DNA of 64,000 bases from contig BOKS01000005.1 of NCBI GenBank assembly GCA_016861105.1, positions 223,165 to 287,164 on the forward strand. Direction: 5' to 3'. Source of the stretch: Betaproteobacteria bacterium (GTDB taxonomy: Bacteria > Pseudomonadota > Gammaproteobacteria > Burkholderiales > Casimicrobiaceae). Positions within the stretch are counted from its first letter, which is position 1, and the number at the start of each line of letters is the position of its first letter. This document shows, piece by piece, positions 53,461-61,266 of this stretch. Under the pieces are notes generated by a model, which saw only the letters and a program-made list of their open reading frames with translations, did no database searches and was not told the DNA's origin. Both the position numbers and the translations under genes were made by a program.

Positions 53461-53472
53461 GGCCGCCTCCCG

Positions 53473-54309
53473 CTAGGACGCCGCCGGCCGGCCGCCGGCG
53501 CGCTCGAGGACCGGCGCGAAGAACGCGACGATCGCGTCCGATTGCCCGGCGTGCATGTCGCGGCCGCTCACCCACGCGCAGCCGCAGCGCTCGGCATGGC
53601 GCAGCATCGCCGTCGGCTCCTCGGACAGGATGACGTCGCCGACGAGCGTGCCCGGCGGCAGCGGCCCGAGCGGGGCGGGCATGCCGTCGCCGGGCCGCAT
53701 GCCCACCGTGGACGCGTTCACGATCAGGTCGGCGTCGCTCGCGACGGACGTGGCCGCTGCGAAGCGGCAGTCCGGGAACGCCGCGCGCAGCTTGCCGGCC
53801 AGCGCGTCCGCGCGGCCCGGCGCGGGGTCGATCACGTCGATGGTCGCGGCGCCGGCCTCCGCGAGCGCGCAGGCGATCGCGCTGCCCGCGCCGCCGGCGC
53901 CGAGGAGGGCGACCCGCCGGTCGCGGATCCGCTGCCCCTTGCGCTCGGCCGCACGCACGAAGCCCACGCCGTCGAACATATCGCCCGACCAGCTGCCGTC
54001 GTCCTCGCGCCGCAGCGCGTTGAGCGCCCCGATGCACTGCGCCGTGGCGCCGAGGCGGTCGGCGAAGCGCAGCGCGCGGGGCTTGAACGGCACGGTGACC
54101 AGCACGCCGTCGAGGTTGCCGATCGCCAGCAGTGCCGCGAAGACGTCGTCGAAGCGCTCGGGCGCGATCCGGACGGGCAGCAGCACCGCGTTGGCGCCGC
54201 GTTCCGCGAAGCGCTCCGTGAACACCAGCGGCGAGCGGACCTGCACGATCGGGTCGCCGACGATGGCGTACAGCCGGGTCGCGCCGTCGATGCGCAGCGT
54301 CGCGCTCAT
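53473..54309 (-). CDS. AroE-like shikimate/quinate dehydrogenase homolog
   Basis: A 278-residue protein with the two-domain AroE fold. Catalytic Lys76 (VTVPFK), Asn97 (IGALNAL) and Asp113 (GDMFDGVGF) are kept. The Rossmann site is LLGAGGAGSAIACALAEAG. Two features deviate: the first serine of the shikimate-binding S-x-S motif is Val24 (VRSPLVF), and NTD is replaced by MFD. Together with its location among catabolic genes, this argues for another hydroxylated ring or acid as substrate rather than biosynthetic shikimate reduction. ATGA overlap with the CoA-transferase gene. Confidence 0.8.
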   Translation of the reverse strand: MSATLRIDGATRLYAIVGDPIVQVRSPLVFTERFAERGANAVLLPVRIAPERFDDVFAALLAIGNLDGVLVTVPFKPRALRFADRLGATAQCIGALNALRREDDGSWSGDMFDGVGFVRAAERKGQRIRDRRVALLGAGGAGSAIACALAEAGAATIDVIDPAPGRADALAGKLRAAFPDCRFAAATSVASDADLIVNASTVGMRPGDGMPAPLGPLPPGTLVGDVILSEEPTAMLRHAERCGCAWVSGRDMHAGQSDAIVAFFAPVLERAGGRPAAS

Positions 54310-55925
54310 CGCGCACCTCCGCGATGCACGGCGTGCCACTTCGCCACGCGCTCGGAACGGTAGCCGCGCGGTCGTGCCAGGATCTCCGGCGCGATGCCCA
54401 TGGTCCCGGGCGCGAAGATGCGCGCGTCCATCGTCGCGAGATCGCGAGCGACCGCCGGACGGAAGCCCATGTGCGCGATCACGTCGCGCCCCGGATCGAG
54501 TCCGGGGGCGATCTCGACGAGTTCGAGACCGTCGGCGCCGATGCGGAACACGGCCCGCTCGGTGACGAACAGCACCTTCTGCCCCCGCTCCCGCCCGATC
54601 CGGGCGCTGTAGCAGATCTGCTCGAGCGCCGGGACGAACTTGCGATGGCGCCCCTCGCGGCGGATCACCGTGCGCCCGCCCTCCCAGCCGACGTCGAGGT
54701 CGCCGGCGGTCAGCGTCCCGCCGAAGACGACCGTGCGCGCGTTCTGCGCGATGTTGATGAAGCCGCCGACGCCGATGATGCGCTCGCCGAAGCGGCTCAC
54801 GTTGACGTTGCCCTGCGCGTCGACCTCGGCGAAGGAGAGGAAGGCGACGTCCAGCCCGCCGCCGTCGTAGAAGTCGAACTGCGCCGGCTGCTCGATCATC
54901 GCCGCGAAGTTCTGTCCGCCGCCGGAGTCGCGGCCGGTGATCGGCGCCCCGCCGATGATGCCCTGCTCGTTGGTGAGGTGCACCGCCTCGAGCAGCCCCT
55001 CCTCGGCGGCGACGGTGGACAGCCCCGTCGACACGCCCGCGCCGAGATTGCAGACGGCGCCGGGAAACAGCTCCAGCGCCCCGCGGCGCACGATGACCTT
55101 CCGCGGCCCGAACGGCAGCGGCCGGATCGCGTCCACCGGGACGCGCAGCTCGCCCGCGTAGCTCGGATCGTAGTCGGTGGCATACGTCTGCCGCTGGTGC
55201 GGCTCGACGACGACGAAGTCCACGAGGATGCCGGGGATGCGGACCTGCTTCGGGGGCAGCGTGTTGCGCCGGGCCATGCGCTTCACCTGCACCACGACGA
55301 TGCCGCCGACGCGGCGCGCGGCCTGCGCCATGGCGAGCATCTCGCCCAGCACCGCCTCCTGCTCCATCGTCACGTTGCCGTCCTCGTCGGCCGTCGTGCC
55401 GCGCAGGAACGCGACGTCGACCGGCACCGGCCGGAAGAACAGCCACTCCTCGCCGGCGAGGCTCAGGACCTCGACGAAGCCGGGCGGCGTGCGTGGGCTC
55501 TGCCGCGCGCCCTGCTGCCGCGGGTCGACGAACGAGTGCAGTCCGGTCTTGGTGATCAGACCCGGACGGCCGGCCGCCATGTCGCGCATCAGCTGCGAAA
55601 GCACGCCCTGCGGCAGCGTGTAGGCCTCGATCCTGTCCTCGGCGGCGAGCTTCACCAGCCGCGGCGAGTCGACCAGCGCGCTCGTGATGGCGCGCTTCAG
55701 GAGGCCCTCGTGCCCGAGGTGATCGGCGCCGAGCGAGATGCGGTCGCCGACGCCGACCACGCTGATCGACGTGAGCGCGCGCGGCCGGCCTTCGGCGAGG
55801 AAGCGGCGCTCGACCGCCGCGAGCAGCGCTTCGGGCACCGCGTGGCCGCCGCCCGAGCCGCTGATGAGGATCGCGTCGCCGTCCTCGACGAGTCGCGCCG
55901 CTTCGTCCGCAGTGATCTTTTCCAT
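54306..55925 (-). CDS. acyl CoA:acetate/3-ketoacid CoA-transferase, fused subunits
   Basis: A 539-residue family I CoA-transferase with both halves in one chain. The alpha half begins ITADEAARLVEDGDAILISGSGGG. The beta half has VCNLGAGVSTGLS and HLTNEQGIIGGAP, where the Glu of NEQG is the expected catalytic residue that forms the CoA thioester. GERIIGVGGFINIAQNARTV is also typical. It activates a carboxylic acid by moving CoA from a donor, the likely entry step for the operon's substrate. Length fits the fused class. Confidence 0.9.
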   Translation of the reverse strand: MEKITADEAARLVEDGDAILISGSGGGHAVPEALLAAVERRFLAEGRPRALTSISVVGVGDRISLGADHLGHEGLLKRAITSALVDSPRLVKLAAEDRIEAYTLPQGVLSQLMRDMAAGRPGLITKTGLHSFVDPRQQGARQSPRTPPGFVEVLSLAGEEWLFFRPVPVDVAFLRGTTADEDGNVTMEQEAVLGEMLAMAQAARRVGGIVVVQVKRMARRNTLPPKQVRIPGILVDFVVVEPHQRQTYATDYDPSYAGELRVPVDAIRPLPFGPRKVIVRRGALELFPGAVCNLGAGVSTGLSTVAAEEGLLEAVHLTNEQGIIGGAPITGRDSGGGQNFAAMIEQPAQFDFYDGGGLDVAFLSFAEVDAQGNVNVSRFGERIIGVGGFINIAQNARTVVFGGTLTAGDLDVGWEGGRTVIRREGRHRKFVPALEQICYSARIGRERGQKVLFVTERAVFRIGADGLELVEIAPGLDPGRDVIAHMGFRPAVARDLATMDARIFAPGTMGIAPEILARPRGYRSERVAKWHAVHRGGAR

Positions 55926-55954
55926 CGGTTCGCCAGGCGTGTCGATCGAGCCCG

Positions 55955-56707
55955 TCAGCCGGCCTCTGCCGTCCGCAGGCGGCAGATCTCGAGCGCATAG
56001 ACGGCGGCATCGGGCCGCACCGTCGCGCCGAGCGCATCCAGCGCCGCACGCACGGGCCCTTCGTGAACCCGCTGCGCAGCCGCCGCGGTCGTGGCCTCGA
56101 CCAGCAGCACCCACGGCGGCACGTCGAAGCGGCGCGTGCTGCACTCGGCCGTGTCGAGGTAGCTCGCGCCCGGATCCGTGTGGCAGAGATGACATGCGAC
56201 GATGCCGCCGTTTGCCAGCACCGCGGGGAACAGGTCGTCCCGCACCGATTGCTCCAGGTCCGCGACGCGGTGCGACGGCACGTCGAAGCGCAGGGCGAGG
56301 AGGTGCCCGCCGCTGCTGCCGCCACGGCTGCAAGCGACGCGGCAGACCGCCCGCGACGTGTTGCGGAAGTGCGCCAGCGCCGCGCGCGTCAGCGGCGTCG
56401 GCGCGTTGAGGCGCGCGACGTACGCCGGAGCGACCAGCACGTCGAGGCTCTCCGCCTCGTAGAGCGTGAGCCAGCGCGGCGAGTGGCCGGGCTTCGCGTA
56501 GCGGCGGCCCCGCGCGAAGCCGGGGATCGCCAGCCGCTCGGGGAGGTGCTCGTGGTCGTGCCACGCGTAGAACTGCCCGTGCCCCTCGTCCGCGACGTCG
56601 TTCCAGATGACCACGACCGCTGCACCGAGCAGCGCGCCGCCGCGCGCGTCGGGCGGCGGCGGGCGCTGCGCCGATGCCGCGGCCGGCACGTCGAGCGTCC
56701 CGCTCAT
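55955..56707 (-). CDS. uncharacterised protein with dimeric alpha-beta barrel features
   Basis: A 250-residue protein with two similar halves. The first has VVVIWNDVADEGHGQFYAWH followed by HEHLPERLAIPGFARGRRYA, a pattern seen in ferredoxin-like dimeric barrel proteins such as the EthD and DUF4286 groups. The second half, from HLLALRFDV, seems to repeat the fold. His-rich HDHEHLPER might bind metal or substrate. It overlaps the enoyl-CoA hydratase gene by 4 nt and should act in the same pathway, perhaps as an isomerase or decarboxylase-like enzyme. No function can be claimed. Confidence 0.65.
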   Translation of the reverse strand: MSGTLDVPAAASAQRPPPPDARGGALLGAAVVVIWNDVADEGHGQFYAWHDHEHLPERLAIPGFARGRRYAKPGHSPRWLTLYEAESLDVLVAPAYVARLNAPTPLTRAALAHFRNTSRAVCRVACSRGGSSGGHLLALRFDVPSHRVADLEQSVRDDLFPAVLANGGIVACHLCHTDPGASYLDTAECSTRRFDVPPWVLLVEATTAAAAQRVHEGPVRAALDALGATVRPDAAVYALEICRLRTAEAG

Positions 56708-57525
56708 CGCCCGAGGAACTCCGGCGCGCGCCTGGCGAAGAACGCGGCCACGCCTTCGTGCAGGTCGTGCGAGTCGAAGATCTTCTGCTGCGACACCGTG
56801 GAGCGCGACAGGCCTGCATCCAGCGCGGCGTCCTGCGCGAAGTCGACGAGCTCCTTCGCGAGGCGGTTGGAGAGCGGCCCGCGCGCGGCGATGCGCCCCG
56901 CGAGACGACGCGCCTCGTCGAGCGCCGTGCCTTCGCGCACGACACGGTTCACGAGCCCCCACGCGAGCGCCTGCTCGTCGCCGACCGGCTCGCCGGTGAA
57001 GAGCATCTCCTTCGCACGCCCGGGCCCGACGAGGCGCGTCAGACGCACCGCGCCGTTGCCCGCCAGTCCGCCGAGCTGCGACTCGGGAAGGCCGATCGCG
57101 ACGCCCGCCCGCAGCACGCGCAGGTCGCAGGCCAGCGCGAGCTCGAACCCGCCGCCGAGCGCCGGCCCGTCGATCGCGGCGATCGTGGGCATCGGCAGCT
57201 GCGCGAGCCGTCGCAGCACCATGTCCTCGAACAGGATCTTGCGCTCGCTCGCGTCGTGGCGCAGCGACTCGAACTCGCGGACGTCGCTGCCCGCGCAGAA
57301 TGCCCGCGCCGCGCCGCCGTGGACAATGGCGCAGCGCACGCCGTCGCTCGCCGCGACCCCGGCGAGCGCGCGCTCGAGCGCGCGGAGCAGCGCCGCGGTG
57401 ACCAGGTTCAGCGGGCCGTTGCGCAGCGCGATCTCGACGACGGCGCCGTGCGCCGCGACGTCGACCCCGCCCCCCGCCGCCTGCGCCGCGCCGGCGGCTG
57501 CACTCCCGCGCCCCGCGGCCGTCAT
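56704..57525 (-). CDS. enoyl-CoA hydratase/isomerase (crotonase family)
   Basis: A 273-residue crotonase-fold protein. Oxyanion-hole segments are AFCAGSDVREFESL and IDGPALGGGFELALACDLRV. Then GLPESQLGGLAGNGAVRLTRLVG follows. At the positions of the two catalytic Glu of true hydratases, Glu is present in PESQLGG (second), while the first (normally in ELALACD context) is kept as FELALACD. Hydration or isomerisation of a CoA ester in the operon's pathway is inferred. It overlaps the ABC ATPase gene and the downstream gene by 4 nt each. Confidence 0.87.
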   Translation of the reverse strand: MTAAGRGSAAAGAAQAAGGGVDVAAHGAVVEIALRNGPLNLVTAALLRALERALAGVAASDGVRCAIVHGGAARAFCAGSDVREFESLRHDASERKILFEDMVLRRLAQLPMPTIAAIDGPALGGGFELALACDLRVLRAGVAIGLPESQLGGLAGNGAVRLTRLVGPGRAKEMLFTGEPVGDEQALAWGLVNRVVREGTALDEARRLAGRIAARGPLSNRLAKELVDFAQDAALDAGLSRSTVSQQKIFDSHDLHEGVAAFFARRAPEFLGR

Positions 57526-58346
57526 GACCGCCCGGGCGCCGCGTCCTCGGCACCGTGCAGCACGCCCATCCGCTCGAAGTGGCGGTGGATGCGGTCGACG
57601 TAGGCGCCGAATTCCGGCGCATCCCCGAGCACGATGGGGCGCGGGCGCGGGAGGTCGACGCGGATCTCCTCGACGACCTCGCCGGGGCTCGGGCTCATCA
57701 CCAGGATCCGGTCGGACAGACCCACCGCCTCCTCCACGCTGTGCGTGATGAAGAGCACCGTCGGCCGGCGCCGCAGCCACAGCGCCTCGAGGTCGGTGCG
57801 GACCTGCAGCCGCGTCAGCGCGTCGAGCGCGCCGAACGGCTCGTCCATCAGGATCACCGACGGGTCGTGCACCAGCGTGCGGATCAGCGAGACGCGCTGG
57901 CGCATCCCGCCGGAGAGCTGCCGCGGGTACTTGTGCATCGCGTGCGCGAGGCGCAGCTGCTCGAACAGCTCCTTCGCCCGGGCCTCGACGTCGCGGCGCG
58001 GCAGGCGGCGGATGTCCGCGTGCAGCATCACGTTCTCGATCGCGGTGCGGAACTCGAGCAGCAGGTGGTCCTGGAACGCGATGCCGACGTCGGTGATCGG
58101 CCTGGTGACCGGCACGCCGCCGACGACGATGTCGCCCGACGAGCGCTTGAGAAGGCCCGCGACCATCAGCATCAGCGTGCTCTTGCCGCAGCCGGAGGCG
58201 CCGACGACGGAGATGAACTCGCCCGCGTCGATGTCGACGTTCACCTCCTTGAGGGCGAGGAAAGGCTGGTCGTCGTCCTCGCCGAACGTCTTCGAGACCC
58301 GGCGGATGGCGATCGGCACGCCGGAGCGGTCGGACGGTGGCGTCAT
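57522..58346 (-). CDS. ABC transporter ATP-binding protein (NitT/TauT type)
   Basis: A 274-residue ATPase of the SsuB/TauB group. Walker A is GASGCGKST, the Q-loop is in GIAFQDHLLLEF, the signature is LSGGMRQRVSLIRTL, Walker B is VILMDEPFGALD and the H-loop is LFITHSVEEAV. The permease and binding protein of the same class are encoded upstream, separated from it by the MaoC-type gene. It powers uptake of the operon's substrate. Confidence 0.9.
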   Translation of the reverse strand: MTPPSDRSGVPIAIRRVSKTFGEDDDQPFLALKEVNVDIDAGEFISVVGASGCGKSTLMLMVAGLLKRSSGDIVVGGVPVTRPITDVGIAFQDHLLLEFRTAIENVMLHADIRRLPRRDVEARAKELFEQLRLAHAMHKYPRQLSGGMRQRVSLIRTLVHDPSVILMDEPFGALDALTRLQVRTDLEALWLRRRPTVLFITHSVEEAVGLSDRILVMSPSPGEVVEEIRVDLPRPRPIVLGDAPEFGAYVDRIHRHFERMGVLHGAEDAAPGRS

Positions 58347-58350
58347 GGCG

Positions 58351-58860
58351 TCATCCTGCGGGCGCGGCGCCGCCCGAGGCGGCCACCGCGGCGAGCGGAA
58401 CTTTCGAGACCAGCAGCACCTTGCGGCCGCGCTGCACCTCGGTGCCGTCCTGCTTGACGAGCGACACGTCGAACGTCGCGATCGCCTGCGTCGGGCGCGA
58501 GCGGCTGTCGCGCAGCTCGGCGAGCCGGTAGTTCACGAAGATCGTGTCGCCGACGAAGATGGGCCCGACGAACTTCCAGTCCGTGATGCCGAGGAAGGCG
58601 ATCGCGGTCTCGCGCAGCTCGCCGGTGCGCGGCCACATGAGGCCGTGCGCGAAGGCGAGCCCGAGCATCCCGTGCGCCACCCGCCGCCCGAACTGGCTCG
58701 CCTGCGCGTAGACGTCGCTGGTGTGCAGCTCCGAGTAGTCGCCGGTGAGCCCGGCGAAGGCCGTGATGTCGGCCTCGCCGATCGTGCGCCCGGGGCTGCG
58801 GAACGCGAGGCCGACGTGGAGATCCTCGTAGCGGTAACCAAGCCGTGGCGCGGTGCCCAT
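58351..58860 (-). CDS. MaoC-like hotdog-fold dehydratase
   Basis: A 169-residue single-hotdog protein. It has RTIGEADITAFAGLTGDYSELHTSD, matching the MaoC/R-hydratase motif in which Asp and His (GDYSELH) are catalytic. GMLGLAFAHGLM follows. Such enzymes hydrate 2-enoyl-CoA esters to (R)-3-hydroxyacyl-CoA. It sits between the substrate-binding protein and the ABC ATPase, with gaps of 16 and 4 nt, so it is part of the same transcript. Confidence 0.85.
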   Translation of the reverse strand: MGTAPRLGYRYEDLHVGLAFRSPGRTIGEADITAFAGLTGDYSELHTSDVYAQASQFGRRVAHGMLGLAFAHGLMWPRTGELRETAIAFLGITDWKFVGPIFVGDTIFVNYRLAELRDSRSRPTQAIATFDVSLVKQDGTEVQRGRKVLLVSKVPLAAVAASGGAAPAG

Positions 58861-58876
58861 GCTCGCCTGGCTCCGG

Positions 58877-59881
58877 TCAGCCCTTGCAGGCGCGCAGCTG
58901 CGACTCGGGCGGCAGGTAGGCGTTGGTGTAGTAGCTCTTCGGGTCCTGGCCCGCGGGCAGCAGCTTCACCTCCGAGAGCAGCTCCTGCGTGCGCGTCCAG
59001 TGCGCGTCCTCGGCCTTGCCGATGAACTTCGCCCCGCCGCTGCAGAACAGCGGCGTGATCGCCGCGAGCTCCGCGGTGGCGAGCTTTTCGTTGACGTCGG
59101 GGAACACGGCCTTGACGTGCTGGATCGTCTTCGCGGGATTGTCGAGTGCGAAGCTCCAGCCCTTGAGGCTCGCCGCGATGAAGCGGCGCAGCACGTCGGG
59201 ATTCTCCTTGATGAAGGTCTCGCTCGCGAAGATCGACGTACTCACCGTCGGCACGCCGTAGTCGGCGAAGCGGTAGTTGTCGGTCTGGGCGCCCTGCGCC
59301 TCGAGCTGGATCTGGTAGGCGTCCATCGACCCCAGGATCGCGTCGACCTGTCCCTGCAGCAGCGACGGCACCATCGCTGCCGGCGGCATGTTCATCAGTG
59401 TCATGTCCGATTCCTTGAGGCCGTTGGCCTTGAAGAACAGCGGCAGCATCGTCGTCTGCGACGAGCCGGCCGGCACGCCGACCTTCTTGCCCGCGAGGTC
59501 CTTCGGCGAGCGGATGTTCGCCTTCTTGAGCGCCGAGACCTGGTTGGGGTTGCTCTGGTAGATCGTGGACACGACCTTCATCGGCGCGCCCTTGGCGATC
59601 AGCTGGCTCACCGTGACGGCGTCCGCATAGGCGAGCTGCGCCCGGCCGCTGGCGACGAGCTGCGCGGTGTTGCCCGAGCCGTTGCCCTGCACGATCGTCA
59701 CGTCGAGCCCGGCGTCCTTGTAGTAGCCCTCGCCGACGGCCGCCGCGAACCCCGCGTTCGGGCCTCCGGCCGTCCAGTTGAGCTGGAACGTGAGCTTGGT
59801 CTGCGCCGCGGCCGCGGCCCCGAGGGTCAGTCCGGCGGCGAGCACGCCGGCGGCGGACAGGTTACGCATCGTTGCACGCAT
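58877..59881 (-). CDS. NitT/TauT-type ABC substrate-binding protein (SsuA/ThiY-like)
   Basis: A 334-residue periplasmic protein with a signal peptide (MRATMRNLSAAGVLAAGLTL...AAAAQ). The mature protein begins KLTFQLNWTAGGPNAGF, and continues with GEGYYKDAGLDVTIVQGNG and AGKKVGVPAGSSQTTMLPLF, the type II binding-protein pattern of the NMT1/SsuA/ThiY group. Related proteins bind sulfonates, thiamine precursors and aromatic acids such as phthalates. The ligand here is unknown but should be the operon's substrate. Confidence 0.88.
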   Translation of the reverse strand: MRATMRNLSAAGVLAAGLTLGAAAAAQTKLTFQLNWTAGGPNAGFAAAVGEGYYKDAGLDVTIVQGNGSGNTAQLVASGRAQLAYADAVTVSQLIAKGAPMKVVSTIYQSNPNQVSALKKANIRSPKDLAGKKVGVPAGSSQTTMLPLFFKANGLKESDMTLMNMPPAAMVPSLLQGQVDAILGSMDAYQIQLEAQGAQTDNYRFADYGVPTVSTSIFASETFIKENPDVLRRFIAASLKGWSFALDNPAKTIQHVKAVFPDVNEKLATAELAAITPLFCSGGAKFIGKAEDAHWTRTQELLSEVKLLPAGQDPKSYYTNAYLPPESQLRACKG

Positions 59882-59944
59882 GGTGTCTCCTCTCGAACAG
59901 GTTTCGTGCTGGAAGGGCGGCCGGGACCCCGGCCCTCGGCCGTG

Positions 59945-60823
59945 CTATCCGTTGTTCGCGCGCTGCCACGGCGTCATCGCCCACTCGCTGAACTCCACCG
60001 CGTAGTTGATGACGATGCCGATGATGGTCAGGACGACGAGCACCGCGAACGTGAGCTCGATGTCCATCGTGCTCGTGCCGCGCAGCAGCACGTAGCCCAA
60101 TCCCTTGTTGGCGCCGACGAACTCCGCGACGATGGCGGCGGTCGCGGCGATCGTCGCCGACGTCTTGATGCCGGAGAAGATCACCGGGAGCGCTGCCGGC
60201 ACGCGCAGGTAGCGGAACGTCTGCCATGCGGACGCACCCATGGACTGCGTGAGGTAGAGGAGCCGGGTGTCGAGGATCTGGAACCCGCTGATGCTCGCGA
60301 GCAGCAGCGGGAAGAACGTCATCAGCACCGTCAGCAGCACCTTGGACTCGAGGCCGAAGCCCAGCCACACGAGGAACAGCGGCGCGACGGCGATCTTCGG
60401 CACCAGCTGCAGCAGCATGATCGGCGGGTAGAGGATCTGGCGCGCGAGCAGCGACAGCGCGATCACCAGGCCGAGCGGAATCGCGGTGACGACCGTCAGC
60501 CCGAAGCCGAGCAGGATCTCGGTCAGCGTGACCAGCGAGTGGTCCCAGAGCATCGGCGCGTCGGAGACGAGCCGCGAGAACACCGCGCCTGGCCCCGGCA
60601 GCAGGTACGCCGGGATGCTGAGGATGCGCACCGCCGCCCACCACAGCCCGACGATGGCGACGAAGGTCAGCGGCGGCAGCAGGTTCCAGCCGATGCGGGC
60701 GAGCGTGCGCGCCGTCTTCGAGCGCGCCTTGCGCTCGCCGGCGAACGCGGGCACCGAAACCGGGGCTTCCCAGTTCGTGCGCTGCTGCAGGTTCGACGCC
60801 GATCCGACCGAAGACTGCGCCAT
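59945..60823 (-). CDS. NitT/TauT-type ABC transporter permease
   Basis: A 292-residue inner-membrane protein with about six helices, starting after a ~40-residue cytoplasmic tail (helix 1 LLPPLTFVAIVGLWWAAV). The EAA-like loop is in DTRLLYLTQSMGASAWQTFRY and VPAALPVIFSGIKTSATIA. It pairs with the ATPase at 57.5-58.3 kb and the binding protein directly downstream. It is the first gene of the eleven-gene operon; the proposed IclR operator lies about 80-110 nt before its ATG. Confidence 0.9.
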   Translation of the reverse strand: MAQSSVGSASNLQQRTNWEAPVSVPAFAGERKARSKTARTLARIGWNLLPPLTFVAIVGLWWAAVRILSIPAYLLPGPGAVFSRLVSDAPMLWDHSLVTLTEILLGFGLTVVTAIPLGLVIALSLLARQILYPPIMLLQLVPKIAVAPLFLVWLGFGLESKVLLTVLMTFFPLLLASISGFQILDTRLLYLTQSMGASAWQTFRYLRVPAALPVIFSGIKTSATIAATAAIVAEFVGANKGLGYVLLRGTSTMDIELTFAVLVVLTIIGIVINYAVEFSEWAMTPWQRANNG

Positions 60824-61266
60824 CCGCTCCTCCTCGCCCGCCCCGCCGAGGCGGACGCCGCCCCGAGGTCCGCCAATGGGCTCGACGAAGCAGGTACGAC
60901 GATCAATGTTGGAATGCTATTCCATGTTGATCGACCGCACAAGTGGGACCCACGCAACCGTCACGCCGGCACGCTGCTCGATTGACGTTGGATGAGGCGG
61001 GCGCTGCGGGACTCGCGGGGGATCCAACCGCGCGCATTCCGGGCGCATGCAGGCGCTGGATGCGCGACGGGCGCTGACGTTTCCGGTCCCGGGCCGCGTG
61101 CGTGTGCACGGCCAGCCGTCGAAGGTGGAGTTGCCCCGGTGTCGCGGACGGGTGCCCGCTCTTGTACACATCGAGCGTGCCCCGAAACCCGACCCACAAT
61201 CGTTGCATGAAGCCGGCCGTCGCAGGAGCGCGGCGAACGGAAGCGCGGGCTCTTGCCGCTCGCTGG
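60824..61266. other. 443-nt non-coding gap between the catabolic operon and the sorbosone-dehydrogenase-like gene
   Basis: It contains the operator at 60901-60932. The remainder (60935-61266) has open frames on both strands but none with recognisable domains or a good start; I see nothing else there. Confidence 0.55.
60901..60932. promoter_or_regulatory. IclR-type operator with nested dyads
   Basis: TGGAAT-GCT-ATTCCA (60910-60924) is a perfect palindrome fitting TGGAA-N5-TTCCA, the spacing of the E. coli IclR site. It is enclosed by a second dyad, GATCAA (60901-60906) and TTGATC (60927-60932), whose centre is offset by half a base. On the minus strand TTGTGC and TAGCAT, 17 nt apart, could be -35 and -10 elements, the latter overlapping the palindrome. 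It sits 78 nt before the permease ATG. Confidence 0.7.

Noticed and set aside
60917..61210. Short frames on both strands in the gap after the operator
   Set aside because: They are Arg/Pro-rich, lack ribosome sites and recognisable domains, and overlap each other.
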